64,000 nucleotides of DNA from Deltaproteobacteria bacterium (GTDB lineage: Bacteria; Desulfobacterota; Desulfarculia; Desulfarculales; Desulfarculaceae): contig JAHLLK010000008.1 in the NCBI GenBank assembly GCA_020444165.1, positions 1-64,000 on the forward strand. The letters are read 5' to 3'. Both the position numbers and the translations under genes were made by a program. The notes beneath the pieces were generated by a model. The model was not told the origin of the DNA and did not search any database. It saw only the letters and a program-made list of their open reading frames with translations. Below, piece after piece: positions 9,501 to 17,685 of the stretch (position 1 is its first letter; every line of letters starts with the position of its first letter).

Positions 9501-9662
9501 CAGGACCTCGCTGCCCGGCGCGGGGTTGTACACGTAGGGCAGGCTGGCCGAGAGATGGCGATACAGGGGCGCGGTCTGCCACAGGGCCAGGAGCGCCAGG
9601 GCCAGCCCCACCAGGACAAACTCCCGCCAAATTGGGCGGCGGCCGGGTTGCCGGGGGATCAT
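6594..9662 (-). CDS. Large polytopic membrane protein, GT-C glycosyltransferase-like
   Basis: A 1022-residue protein. About 600 N-terminal residues contain a dozen or more hydrophobic segments separated by loops. The last ~350 residues look extracytoplasmic and beta-rich. The first large loop carries Asp in a GDHLQTYMW context, like the acidic catalytic loop of GT-C enzymes, but the family cannot be assigned with certainty. It starts at ATG 9662, which overlaps the TGA of the flippase-like gene by four bases, so the two are translationally coupled. Together they suggest transfer of a lipid-linked sugar outside the membrane. Confidence 0.72.
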   Translation of the reverse strand: MIPRQPGRRPIWREFVLVGLALALLALWQTAPLYRHLSASLPYVYNPAPGSEVLPLVPGDHLQTYMWFWMLTDNLRGPSSLLTNPYEFNSAVTPHGLPLYANFPFSLLYLPLAPLGGLTAYNLLVLGSYLLAGLAAFGLARRLLGSPWPALVAALAFAFLPFRASRVLSGHMFGFVAFLLPLCLWALEESWEAGKQGRRLPALWLGAGAGAYLAALAPMESHLVYYTCLLLGLYVPLRLTQALPPGEDDPTPPPLGLGPGLVVFGAATALGFTVQAWAALAHGLPLWSGDLGLTLAAYLVVVPGLWLGLAAVLRALTTLTWPAAAGVLAWGLAPLLLAPLGLAAVAGGRPGLAGAWLGLLALAGLVLLAQRLWLARAPRGPRSPRRSRPALRPAPWYWLPLPGLVAGLGFAAAFMLHRKAVLWEGSIVGKGRGLAEVALFAPGLTDLLHLDPAHSERLIYPGLAGLLALAALLWLALGWGRGVRGRVAAGLWLGLAALFTLLCLGPTLGSLPLYQFLYQHLPFFNFPRVPGRLIVYAVLFMALAGGWVWREAVLTRLGRWGGVAASLALAALLAWDFWPATPPGLCLVPPPGRVTQAVLKNLPTGPAADARLLHLPIWPGDSHQSSLYELLITRTRALTVNGYGPAVPLKYLKRVFTPLYALDYGQFTPGALAALTDNQVGLVVFHDNAQVYTRKIGPFPPALTRERLAGSGRLTFLAQEGNALVYRLGPPAGPDYAAGLTSPWTAVWPATWLKRRTGQVSTEDGREVARARAGQDRPGYLAYGPQEVLPPGAYLVRFRLRRGSGGPPGRVSVWGPRANRELAAAALTPQELPADGAWHEVALAFQLKDLETPGFRVEFSGKADLDLAAVLLGFFGEERGRPFYPAARMWRDGGDLTPDPLVPGHWAVSARPGWTPAQLLMTGPHLTLDPTPRRALFRLALGPGPAALTPGPAAEISVTWGPLRQELARGVVQAGELTQAYQDFALDFTPPARGEVEFLVRYQGGAPLLVAGAGLAPPAAKP

Positions 9663-10927
9663 GCGCCCGTCTCCGGCGGCTTTTTCAGGGTGATGCCGCC
9701 GGCCAGGTAGATGAACAGGCCGGGGATGCCGGTGACCAGGGTGGAGAGGTTCTGGATGAAGCCCAAAAGAAAGGCCCCGGTGGGCGCCAGCCCCACCAGG
9801 CCGAAGAAGGCCACGAACAGGCCCTCCAACACCCCGAAGGCCGAGGAGGACACGGGGAGCCGCGCCAGGAGGATGGCCACCGGGGTCACCGCCGCGGCCT
9901 GGACCAGGGTCAAATCCAGGTGCAAGGCCCGGGCGGCCAGCCAGTTGCCCACCACCGGGGCGCCCTGCTCCACCAGGGAGAGGAACAACACCCAGGCCAA
10001 CACCCCGCGGTGGCCGCGGTAGTTGTGGTAGGAGCCCAGGAACTTGCCGGTCCAGACCAACAGCTGGTGGCGGCCGGCCAGCTTCTCCTCCAGCCAGCGG
10101 TGGGCCCGGCCCGCGGCCTGGCTGAGAGAGGCCAGGATGGCCACGGCGCCCAAGGCCAACAGCCCCCAGGACCAGTACACCGCCTGCCGCGGCAGCTCGG
10201 TGGTGAGCCCGGCCAACAGCACCAGGGCCATGACCGCGGCCAGGGCGGCGGCCACGAAGCCCAAGGCCCGCTCCAAAAACACGGAGGCCGCCACCACGTC
10301 GCTGGGCACTCCCGAGGTGCGGGTCACGGCCACCACCCGCACCGCGTCCGCCCCCAGGGTGCTGGGCAAAAACGAGCCGGCAAAGGTGGCCAGGAGGTAG
10401 GCCTTGAACGACTCCCAGTGCCCCAGCCCGTAACCCCGGCAGGTGAGGAGGAGGCGCCATTTGTAGCTCATGAGGAGACGGTCCAGGAGCATCCACAAGG
10501 GCAGGAGCGAGAGCAAAAGCCAGTTGCCCCCCCGGACCACTTGCCAGGCCCGGGGCCAATCCACCAGGAAGACCATGATGCCGGCCAAAAGCGCCAGGCT
10601 CACGCCGGTCCTGAGGGCGGTTTTCACTCCTTTATGCAACGCGTCCCACTCCGCCGAAGGGGTTGGAAGAAGCCTTGTGTCGGTTGGCTCCGGGGGAAGC
10701 GGCCCCGGCGCCTGCTCGGCCGGCTCCGGGAATTGTACCAAAGGAATGGAGGGGCAAAAGGGCGGGCCGCGGTCCAGTTCCCCGCCGGCCGGAGGTGAGT
10801 AGCGGGGGCCGGGCCCGTCCTCAGGCGCCCACCAGGGGATGGTTCCCCCTGGTTCCTGATTGGTCCGGCGAAGGTAACACGAGCCCCTTCCCCCGTCAAT
10901 CAAAGCCGATGGTGATAGGGCTTGCAT
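9659..10927 (-). CDS. Lysylphosphatidylglycerol synthase TM-region / AglD-like membrane protein (UPF0104)
   Basis: Polytopic protein of the MprF-flippase/YbhN/AglD family, which moves or modifies lipids and is often beside glycan genes. About eight membrane segments begin near residue 105. The family hallmark FLPSTLGADAVRV is present, as is LPVSSSAFGVLEG later. The N-terminal ~95 residues (from the first ATG at 10927) are Pro/Gly-rich and lack family similarity, so the true start may be a GTG near residue 100 that overlaps an AAAGGAG. It is coupled to the downstream membrane protein by an ATGA overlap. Confidence 0.82.
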   Translation of the reverse strand: MQALSPSALIDGGRGSCYLRRTNQEPGGTIPWWAPEDGPGPRYSPPAGGELDRGPPFCPSIPLVQFPEPAEQAPGPLPPEPTDTRLLPTPSAEWDALHKGVKTALRTGVSLALLAGIMVFLVDWPRAWQVVRGGNWLLLSLLPLWMLLDRLLMSYKWRLLLTCRGYGLGHWESFKAYLLATFAGSFLPSTLGADAVRVVAVTRTSGVPSDVVAASVFLERALGFVAAALAAVMALVLLAGLTTELPRQAVYWSWGLLALGAVAILASLSQAAGRAHRWLEEKLAGRHQLLVWTGKFLGSYHNYRGHRGVLAWVLFLSLVEQGAPVVGNWLAARALHLDLTLVQAAAVTPVAILLARLPVSSSAFGVLEGLFVAFFGLVGLAPTGAFLLGFIQNLSTLVTGIPGLFIYLAGGITLKKPPETGA

Positions 10928-10992
10928 TTTCGGGCAAGTGCCATTAGTCTTTCAGCTTTGGACCCCGCCCACGCGGCGCTCCGCCGCCCAAC

Positions 10993-11008
10993 CCCGGCCT
11001 AGGCCGGG
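10993..11008. promoter_or_regulatory. 16-bp perfect palindrome upstream of asparagine synthase gene
   Basis: CCCGGCCTAGGCCGGG lies 25 bases before the ATG at 11033, in the ~105-bp region between divergent genes. It could be an operator, but GC-rich palindromes of this size can arise by chance. Confidence 0.3.
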
Positions 11009-11032
11009 ATAACTAATTTTTGCGATTACACC

Positions 11033-12904
11033 ATGTGCGGAATCTGCGGAATCAGTTGGGAAGATCACGAGCTGATCAAGGAAATGACCGCCCGTTTGCA
11101 CCACCGGGGCCCGGACGCCCGGGGGGATCACGTGGGCGGCGGCGGCAGCCTGGGCCACGCCCGGCTGTCCATCATCGACCTCTCGCCCAAGGGCCGCCAG
11201 CCCATGGTCAACGAGACCGGCGACATCTTTCTGGTGCACAATGGCGAGATCTACAACCACCAGGAACTCCGCCGGGAACTCATCGCCAAAGGGCACCAAT
11301 TCTATTCGCAATCGGATTCCGAGTCCATCCTGCACGCCTATGAGGAGTGGGGCCCGGAGTGCTGCCGCAAGATCGGCGGCATGTTCTGCTTCGCCATCCT
11401 GGACACCAAGAAACGCCTCATGGTGCTGGGCCGGGACCGCCTGGGCATCAAGCCCCTGTACTATCACGTGGTGGGGAACAAGCTGATCTTCGCCAACGAG
11501 ATCAAGTCCATGCTGGCCTGGCCCGGCCTGGAGCGCGCGGTGGACCTCACCGCCCTGTACCACTATCTGGGCTATGAGTTCGTGCCGGCGCCCCGCACCC
11601 TGTTCAAGGGCATCAACAAGCTTCGCCAGGGCCATTACGCGGTGTTCGACATGGAGAGCGGCCGGCTTTCCGAGCAGAAGTACTGGGACATCGATTTTCA
11701 GCCCCGCTTCAAGGAGCCGGGGGAAGCGGTGGAGGAGCTCAGGGCCATGCTCAGGACGGCGGTGCGCCGCCGGCTCATGAGCGACGTGCCTCTGGGGGTG
11801 TTCCTCTCGGGCGGCCTGGACTCCACCACGGTGGTGGCCCTGATGCGGGAGTTGGGCGTGGACCCGCTCCGCACCTTCTCCATCGGCTACCCGGACAAGA
11901 GCTTCTCCGAGCTGGACTACGCCACGGACATGGCCCAGCATTACCACACCCAGCAGACCATCCTGATGATCGAGGGGCTCACCACCGACGACCTGGAAAA
12001 GGCGGTGTACCACCTGGACGAGCCCATGACCGACCTCTCGGCCATACCGCTGATGCTCATCTGCCGCAAGGCCCGGGAACAGGTGACCGTGGTGCTCTCC
12101 GGCGAGGGCGGCGACGAGATCTTCTGCGGTTACGACCGCTTCAAGGCCGACAAGGTGGGCCATATGCTGGATATGGTCCCCCTGCTGGCCCAGGGCGCCC
12201 ACGGCCTTTCCCGCATGCTCAAGGACCGGCCCCAGAAAAAGGGCGCGGTGAACATCATCAAGCGCTTCCTGGACGGGGCCATCCTGCCGCCCGAGGGCAT
12301 GCATCTGCGCTGGCAATACTTCCTCGCCCCGGGCCAGGCCGAGGCCCTGTTCAACGACCAGGTGCGCCGCGAGGTGAGCTTCGACACCTTCGCCCCGGTG
12401 CGGAACATCCTGTCCTCCTGCCACACCTCTGACCGCCTGAACCGCGAGGTGTACGCCGACATCCGCCTGTTCATGGCGGACAGCGTGCTGATGAAGGTGG
12501 ACAAGATGTCCATGTCCACCTCCCTGGAGGTGCGGGTGCCCTTCCTGGACCACGAGGTCATCGAGCTGACCGCGGGCATGCCCGGCTGGTTCAAGCTGAA
12601 GGGCTTCACCACCAAATACATCCTGCGCGAGGCCATCCGGGGCCTGGTGCCCGACCGGGTGGTGGACCGCGGCAAGCAGGGCTACAGCCTGCCCGTGAAG
12701 AACCTCCTCCGGGGTCAGCTCCGGCCCTTGATGGAGGATCTCCTGACCAAAAGCCCCCTGGTCACGGACTTCATGTCCCCGGCCACGGTGCGGCGCATGA
12801 TGGACGAGCACCTGAACGAGGTGGCCAACCACAACCACGTTTTGTGGGCCCTCATGAACGCGGCCCTGTGGCACCGGCGCTTCTTCGAGGGCGGCCAGGC
12901 GTGA
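11033..12904 (+). CDS. asnB: Asparagine synthase (glutamine-hydrolysing)
   Basis: A 623-residue cytosolic amidotransferase. The N-terminal Ntn glutaminase domain starts MCGICGIS with the nucleophile Cys2, and has HHRGPDARG and HNGEIYNH. The C-terminal ATP-pyrophosphatase domain carries SGGLDSTT (about residue 260) and SGEGGDE. In primary metabolism it makes asparagine. In glycan clusters such paralogues often amidate sugars or other cluster substrates, which is plausible because the next two genes are an acetyltransferase and a methyltransferase. Its stop overlaps the next gene's GTG start. A second paralogue is at 45697. Confidence 0.93.
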   Translation: MCGICGISWEDHELIKEMTARLHHRGPDARGDHVGGGGSLGHARLSIIDLSPKGRQPMVNETGDIFLVHNGEIYNHQELRRELIAKGHQFYSQSDSESILHAYEEWGPECCRKIGGMFCFAILDTKKRLMVLGRDRLGIKPLYYHVVGNKLIFANEIKSMLAWPGLERAVDLTALYHYLGYEFVPAPRTLFKGINKLRQGHYAVFDMESGRLSEQKYWDIDFQPRFKEPGEAVEELRAMLRTAVRRRLMSDVPLGVFLSGGLDSTTVVALMRELGVDPLRTFSIGYPDKSFSELDYATDMAQHYHTQQTILMIEGLTTDDLEKAVYHLDEPMTDLSAIPLMLICRKAREQVTVVLSGEGGDEIFCGYDRFKADKVGHMLDMVPLLAQGAHGLSRMLKDRPQKKGAVNIIKRFLDGAILPPEGMHLRWQYFLAPGQAEALFNDQVRREVSFDTFAPVRNILSSCHTSDRLNREVYADIRLFMADSVLMKVDKMSMSTSLEVRVPFLDHEVIELTAGMPGWFKLKGFTTKYILREAIRGLVPDRVVDRGKQGYSLPVKNLLRGQLRPLMEDLLTKSPLVTDFMSPATVRRMMDEHLNEVANHNHVLWALMNAALWHRRFFEGGQA

Positions 12905-13653
12905 AGACCCACCAGGCGGTCACCGGCGGGGGAAGCGCCCTGGCCCGCTATTCGGAATTGATGGTGGGGCGGCCGGGCCTCCTGGCGCTGCTCTATTTTG
13001 AATGGTGCCTGCTCCTTTCCGCCCTGCCCGGGGCGTTGGGGCTGTTTCTGCGGGGCCTTTTCTGGCCCCGGCTCTTCGGGTCCTGCGGCCGGGGGGCGGC
13101 CTTCGGCCGGGGCATCGTGCTGCGCCAGCCGGGGCGCATCCACCTGGGTGAGCGGGTGGTGGTGAGCGAGGACTGCATCCTGGACGCCCGCTCCCCGGAC
13201 GAGACCCGGGTCCTGGAGCTGGGCGATGACGTGAACCTGTCCAATGGGGTGATGATCTCCTGCAAGGGCGGCAAGGTGGCGATCGGGGCGGCCACGGGCA
13301 TCGGAGCCCGCACCATCATCCACTCGGCCGAGCCGGAGAACCCGGTCTTCGTGGGCCGGGACGTGGTCATCGGCCCCATGTGCTATCTGGTGGGCGGCGG
13401 CAACTACCACACCGACCGCCTGGACCTGCCCCTTGGCCAACAGGGCATCGCCCCGGACGGCGGGGTCACCGTGGAACCCGGCGCCTGGCTGGGGGCCATG
13501 GTCACCGTCTTGGGCGGGGTGACCCTGGGCCAGGGCGCCATCGCCGCGGCGGGCGCGGTGGTCACCAAGGACGTTCCCCCTGGCGGCGTGTGCATGGGCG
13601 TGCCGGCCCGGGTGGTGAAAATCAGGGGCCAACAGGGCCCGACCAAGGATTAG
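12901..13653 (+). CDS. Left-handed beta-helix (hexapeptide) acyltransferase
   Basis: A 250-residue O-acetyltransferase-like protein. The C-terminal half contains hexapeptide repeats, seen as VSEDCILDA, LSNGVMISC, IGARTIIHS and the closing coil VTVLGGVTLGQGAIAAAGAVVTKDV. The N-terminal region (about 20-60) is hydrophobic and may bind membrane. The start is the GTG at 12901, in a GTGA overlap with the asnB stop. This family acetylates sugars of extracellular polysaccharides; the exact acceptor is unknown. Confidence 0.85.
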   Translation: MKTHQAVTGGGSALARYSELMVGRPGLLALLYFEWCLLLSALPGALGLFLRGLFWPRLFGSCGRGAAFGRGIVLRQPGRIHLGERVVVSEDCILDARSPDETRVLELGDDVNLSNGVMISCKGGKVAIGAATGIGARTIIHSAEPENPVFVGRDVVIGPMCYLVGGGNYHTDRLDLPLGQQGIAPDGGVTVEPGAWLGAMVTVLGGVTLGQGAIAAAGAVVTKDVPPGGVCMGVPARVVKIRGQQGPTKD

Positions 13654-13662
13654 GAGTTTGTG

Positions 13663-14649
13663 ATGGCGACGGAACTATCCCCGGATATTAAAAAAATTCA
13701 GGAAACCGTGGTGGGGATGTACTCCGAGCACCCCTGGCCCCTGCACCGCGACGCCGACGAGGAAATGGGCTGGCGGCTGAAGTGCCTGGGGGTCAAGCCC
13801 GAGCACTACCAGGGCAAGAACGTGCTGGACCTGGGCTGCGGCACCGGCGAGTACGCCCTGTGGTACGCCCAGAACGGGGCCGGGTTCGTACAGGGCGTGG
13901 ACCTCTCCGACGGCTCCCTCTCCATCGCCCGGCAGCGCCGCGAGGAATCCGGCCTGTTGAACACCGACTTCCGCAAGATGGACATCCTGAACTGCAACCT
14001 GCCGGACAACTACTTCGACTACTCCTACAGCGTGGGCGTGCTGCACCACACCGGCGACCCCTTCCGGGGCTTCCGCCACCTGGTGCGGGCCACCAAGCCC
14101 GGCGGCGTGGTGGTGGTGAGCCTCTATAACGACTACAGCCGCCGTATCCTCCGCCTGAAGCAATACACCTGCAAGTGGCTGGGCGGCGACGACATCGACA
14201 AGCGGGTGGAGTGGGGCGAAAGGCTGTTCGGCCGCACCCTGAAGAAGCTGGACAAGCGCTACCACGGCGTGAACACCAAGCAGATCGCCTACGACATCTT
14301 CGGGTTCCCGCACGAGAGCCTGCACTCGGCCGGCGAAGTGCTGCGCTGGTTCAAGTACACCGACGTGGACTACATCGGGGCCTTCGCCCCCCTCCGCATC
14401 CGAGACTACTTCTACGCCTTCCGGCAACCGGAATACCGGGTGTTCCGCTCCACCTTCGAAGGCTTCCCCGTGATGCGGGCCGTGGCCGACACCATGACCA
14501 AACTCTCCAAGAACATCGGCCCCAAAGACGACGAAGTGCCGCCGTTCCCCACCCCCGGGCCCCTGTCCCGCTTCATGTCCCAAACCATGTGGATCGCCTT
14601 CGGCCTCCGCTTCAACTGCTTCACCATGGCCGGGGTCAAGCGCGGCTGA
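13663..14649 (+). CDS. SAM-dependent class I methyltransferase
   Basis: A 328-residue protein. Motif I VLDLGCGTGEYAL (about 53-65) binds SAM, VDLSDGSL (about 79-86) carries the acidic residue for the ribose, and YSVGVLHHTGDP is motif IV-like. The C-terminal ~150 residues are an extra domain of unknown role. ATG 13663 is chosen over the GTG at 13660 because AGGAG lies six bases upstream of it. It ends the three-gene set asnB-acetyltransferase-methyltransferase, so it may decorate the same glycan. A long hairpin follows. Confidence 0.85.
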   Translation: MATELSPDIKKIQETVVGMYSEHPWPLHRDADEEMGWRLKCLGVKPEHYQGKNVLDLGCGTGEYALWYAQNGAGFVQGVDLSDGSLSIARQRREESGLLNTDFRKMDILNCNLPDNYFDYSYSVGVLHHTGDPFRGFRHLVRATKPGGVVVVSLYNDYSRRILRLKQYTCKWLGGDDIDKRVEWGERLFGRTLKKLDKRYHGVNTKQIAYDIFGFPHESLHSAGEVLRWFKYTDVDYIGAFAPLRIRDYFYAFRQPEYRVFRSTFEGFPVMRAVADTMTKLSKNIGPKDDEVPPFPTPGPLSRFMSQTMWIAFGLRFNCFTMAGVKRG

Positions 14650-14670
14650 GCGCTTTTGGAAGAGATGAAA

Positions 14671-14750
14671 GAATGTGGGGAAAACCCCCTTTTTGTGAAC
14701 AAAAAGGGGGTTTTCCCCACACCCCTTTCCCCCAAAAAAACTTCATAGTG
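14671..14750 (+). terminator. 21-bp perfect hairpin with conserved 3' tail
   Basis: Arms 14674-14694 and 14701-14721 are perfectly complementary around a six-base loop (GTGAAC). The tail CCCCCAAAAAAACTTCATAG (14729-14748) is shared with the elements at 16461-16560 and 30581-30623. Its place right after the methyltransferase gene fits a terminator, but the shared tail shows it is also a dispersed repeat. Confidence 0.7.
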
Positions 14751-14836
14751 TTTCAGGGCGGACGGTTGGGGCGGTTGTTCCGGCAGTCCCCTGGGGTGGC
14801 GCGCCTCGGGCGGGAGCGACCCTGCCCGGTTTTCCC

Positions 14837-15265
14837 TCAGGCCGCCGCTTCCTCTCCCCGGGCCAGCAGCTCCCGCACCTTGTCCGGCGGGGCGATGAGC
14901 TTGCGGGTCCTCAGGTCCAGCCACGCCGCCTCGGTGCGCAGCCGGGCCGCCGGCCGTCCGTCCTCCTTGTAGATGTCGTTCAACAGGGTATAGCGCGCCC
15001 CGTCCGGGGTCATCTCCCCCAGCCTGAGTTCCACCCGGAATTTCTCCATGAGCCGGATCTCGGCCAAATAGACGATCTCCTCCCGGAAGATCACCGGGCC
15101 GAAGCCCTGCCGGGCGAACTCCGTGGGCGAAAAGCCGTGGGTGTGGAAATAGGCCATGCGGCACTGGATGGCGTACTCCAGGTAGGCCGTGTTGGCCAGA
15201 TGGGCGTTGGAATCCAGATCGGACCAGCGGGCCTGGAACTCCTGGGAAAAAACCGACCTGGGCAT
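14837..15265 (-). CDS. Acyl-CoA thioesterase, 4HBT hot-dog family
   Basis: A 142-residue hot-dog-fold thioesterase that hydrolyses acyl-CoA. The active-site region WSDLDSNAHLANTAYLEY spans residues 14-31, with Asp16/Asp18 in the position of the family's catalytic Asp. The N...N-A-Y pattern is typical of YbgC/FcbC-type enzymes. The start at ATG 15265 is supported by GGGGAG eight bases upstream and by homology beginning there; the frame stays open further upstream without family similarity. It diverges from the AraC-type regulator gene. Confidence 0.88.
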   Translation of the reverse strand: MPRSVFSQEFQARWSDLDSNAHLANTAYLEYAIQCRMAYFHTHGFSPTEFARQGFGPVIFREEIVYLAEIRLMEKFRVELRLGEMTPDGARYTLLNDIYKEDGRPAARLRTEAAWLDLRTRKLIAPPDKVRELLARGEEAAA

Positions 15266-15378
15266 GTGCCTGCTCCCCGGCGGACGCCGTTGGCTGAAGG
15301 GTTGTATAATCTGAGGCAGCTTAGCCCCCCCCGCCGGGCGGGGGACAGGGAGGGCCGGGACAAAGAGGAGGGTGCATC

Positions 15379-16374
15379 GTGCCAAACGCCGACCGGGAGC
15401 CCCACAAGGTGGCCGTCGTGGCCCTGGAGGGGGCTCTGGCCTCCACGGTCACCGGGCCCCTGGACATCTTCGGCCAGGCCGGGGTGCTGTGGAACCACAT
15501 CAGTGAAACCACCCCCCGCCCCTGGTTCCAGGTGGGCCTGGTGAGCCCCTCGGGCGGGCCCGTGACCTGCCAGGGGGGGCTCCGCCTCATTCCCCACGGC
15601 GGGCTGGACGCCGCCCATGACGCGGACCTGGTGATCATCTCCGCCGGCAGCCTGGAGCGCCTGGGGGCGGAGCACCGGGAGCTGATCCCCTGGCTCCGGG
15701 AGCGCCACGCGGCCGGGGCCAGCCTGGCCAGCGTCTGCGTGGGGGCGTTTTTCCTGGCCGAGACCGGGCTCCTGGACGGCCGCGTCGCCACCACCCACTG
15801 GGCCTACGCCGGGCTGTTCCGTGGCCGCTACCCGGCGGTGGACCTCAGGCCCGAGCGCCTGGTCACCGACGCGGGCAGCCTGTTCTGCTCCGGCGGGGTG
15901 AGCGCCTACGTGGAACTCTGCCTCTACCTGGTGGAGCGTACCGCCGGGTTCGAGGCGGCCCACCAGGCGGCCCAGGCCCTGGTGCTGGCCGAGGGACGCG
16001 ATTCCCAGACGCCGTACGCCATTTTCGATTTCCAGAAACGCCACGCCGACCGGGAGATCCTGGCCGTGCAGACCTGGCTGGAAGACAACCACGCCGGCCG
16101 GGTGGTGGTGGAGGATCTGGCCCCCCGTTTCGGCATGAGCCCCCGCAACCTGAAGCGCCGCTTCAAGCGGGCCACCGGGGACACGCCCCTGGCCTACCTG
16201 CAACGCTGCCGGGTGGAGAGCGCCAAGCGCGCCCTCATGGCCGGGAGGCAGGGGGTGGAGGAGGTGAGCGCCCAGGTTGGCTATGAGGACACGGCCTTCT
16301 TCCGCCGGGTGTTCAAACGCCACACCGGCCAGACTCCGGCCGCCTTCCGCCGCAAATACCAGGCCCGGGGTTAG
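15379..16374 (+). CDS. GlxA/FtrA-type transcription regulator: DJ-1/PfpI-like domain plus AraC HTH
   Basis: A 331-residue regulator. Residues about 10-195 form a class I glutamine amidotransferase-like (DJ-1/PfpI) sensing domain with the elbow segment SVCVGAFFLAE. Residues about 225-328 are an AraC/XylS double helix-turn-helix, seen as EDLAPRFGMSPRNLKRRFK and VSAQVGYEDTAFFRRVFKR. It starts with GTG 15379 behind a GAGGAGGG. Its target may be the divergent thioesterase gene, since it shares the 113-bp intergenic region; this is inference. Confidence 0.9.
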   Translation: MPNADREPHKVAVVALEGALASTVTGPLDIFGQAGVLWNHISETTPRPWFQVGLVSPSGGPVTCQGGLRLIPHGGLDAAHDADLVIISAGSLERLGAEHRELIPWLRERHAAGASLASVCVGAFFLAETGLLDGRVATTHWAYAGLFRGRYPAVDLRPERLVTDAGSLFCSGGVSAYVELCLYLVERTAGFEAAHQAAQALVLAEGRDSQTPYAIFDFQKRHADREILAVQTWLEDNHAGRVVVEDLAPRFGMSPRNLKRRFKRATGDTPLAYLQRCRVESAKRALMAGRQGVEEVSAQVGYEDTAFFRRVFKRHTGQTPAAFRRKYQARG

Positions 16375-16460
16375 CGCCCCGCTCACCCGCCCGCGCCTCC
16401 AACCTCGTTTGATCGCGTTTGGCCGTGCCTGGCGGGCTGTGTTTCATCAGACTGCTAAAT

Positions 16461-16560
16461 ACCACCATGAAGTTTTTTGGGGGATGGGTGGTGTGGGGGG
16501 AAGGGCCCTTTTTTGAAAAAAAGGGCCCTTCCCCCCACATCTTCCCATTTCTCCGAAAGC
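16461..16560 (-). repeat. Long perfect hairpin repeat, minus orientation
   Basis: A perfect inverted repeat, arms about 16492-16513 and 16518-16539, begins TGTGGGGGGAAGGGCCC. Read on the minus strand it is followed by CCCCCAAAAAACTTCATGG (16464-16482), the same tail as at 14729-14748 and 30605-30622. No gene ends here on the minus strand, so this copy is better described as a repeat than as a terminator. Confidence 0.75.
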
Positions 16561-16571
16561 CTCCTAGCCCC

Positions 16572-16617
16572 TTGACAGGGCGGGCCTCACGGCCTAAATT
16601 CGGTATACCGTATACCG
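16572..16617 (+). promoter_or_regulatory. Promoter with overlapping palindromic operator for the liv operon
   Basis: TTGACA (16572-16577), a 17-bp spacer and TAAATT (16595-16600) make a near-consensus sigma-70 promoter. Directly after it, 16601-16617 is a perfect odd palindrome, CGGTATAC-C-GTATACCG, covering the expected transcription start. A dimeric repressor bound there would block initiation. The TetR-family gene at 21871 is the nearest candidate regulator, which is inference. The leader to the livH start is about 190 bases. The rest of 16375-16800 holds the hairpin repeat and no gene. Confidence 0.75.
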
Positions 16618-16800
16618 AGGGCCCCGGGGCCGCGTCGTCCTGCCCGGGGCGCCGTTCCCGCCTCTTGTATGCCACCGCAAAATTCGCCGGGAGCCAGGGG
16701 GACTCGCCTCGCCCGGGGGTTGCTGGCGGCCGGTCTTTGCGCCGTCCGTCCGCGGCCCCCCCTGCTCGCACGGCTTTAGCAAGGTAAAGGTAATTCCATC

Positions 16801-17685
16801 TTGCCCGCCTGGGATCAACTGGCCCAATACCTGGTCAGCGGCCTCACCACCGGCGCCATCTACGCCCTGGTGGCCCTGGGCTTCTGCCTGGTCTACAACG
16901 CCACCGGCATCGTCAACTTCGCCCAGGGCGACTTTTTGAGCCTGGGCGGGCTGGTGATGTACTCCACCCTGGTGGGCCTGGCCTGGCCGGCGCTCTTGGC
17001 CTTCCCGGCCGCGGTGGCCGCGGTGATGGTGGTGGGGGCCTTGTTGGAGCGCCTGGCGCTCAGGCCGGCCAGGAGCCGCGAGGTGACGGTGCTGATCTTC
17101 ATCACCATCGCGGCCAGCACCCTGCTCAGGGGTTTGTACAAGCTGGGCTGGGGCAAGGACGCCCTGGCCCTGCCGCCCCTGTCCCGCGAGGTGCCCTTGC
17201 ACTTCGCCGGGGCGGTGTTCACCCCCCAGAACCTCTGGGTGGTGGGCATCACCGTGGCGGCCATCGGGCTGTTGGGCTGGTTCTTCAGCCGCACCCTCAC
17301 CGGCAAGGCGCTACGGGCCACTGCCGCCAACCCCCGAGCCGCCCGGCTCATGGGCATCGACGTGGGCCGCATGAACCTCTACTCCTTTTCCCTGGCCGGC
17401 GGGCTGGGCGCCCTGGCCGGGGTGATCATCACCCCCATCACCAGCCTGTCCTACGACGTGGGGGTGATCATGGGGCTCAAGGGCTTTGCCGCCGCGGTGC
17501 TGGGGGGCTATGGCAGCTTCCCCGGGGCCATCCTGGGGGGGGTGGTGCTGGGCCTGTTGGAGAGCCTGGGCGCGGGGCTCATCTCCAGCGCCTATAAGGA
17601 CGTCATCGCCTTTCTGGTCCTGGTGCTGGTGCTCTTTGCCCGGCCGGGCGGGCTGATGAACGTGCGGGAGCGGGGCCGCGTATGA
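16801..17685 (+). CDS. livH: Branched-chain amino acid-type ABC transporter permease LivH
   Basis: A 294-residue inner-membrane permease with about eight hydrophobic segments. Family features include the early NFAQGDFLSLGG motif and the late GGYGSFPGAILGG motif that contacts the ATPases. It starts with a TTG at 16801 preceded by AAAGG about ten bases away. It is the first gene of the livHMGF set and overlaps livM by four bases (ATGA). Such systems carry branched-chain amino acids but in related anaerobes also other small carboxylates or amides, so the substrate is open. Confidence 0.93.
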   Translation: MPAWDQLAQYLVSGLTTGAIYALVALGFCLVYNATGIVNFAQGDFLSLGGLVMYSTLVGLAWPALLAFPAAVAAVMVVGALLERLALRPARSREVTVLIFITIAASTLLRGLYKLGWGKDALALPPLSREVPLHFAGAVFTPQNLWVVGITVAAIGLLGWFFSRTLTGKALRATAANPRAARLMGIDVGRMNLYSFSLAGGLGALAGVIITPITSLSYDVGVIMGLKGFAAAVLGGYGSFPGAILGGVVLGLLESLGAGLISSAYKDVIAFLVLVLVLFARPGGLMNVRERGRV

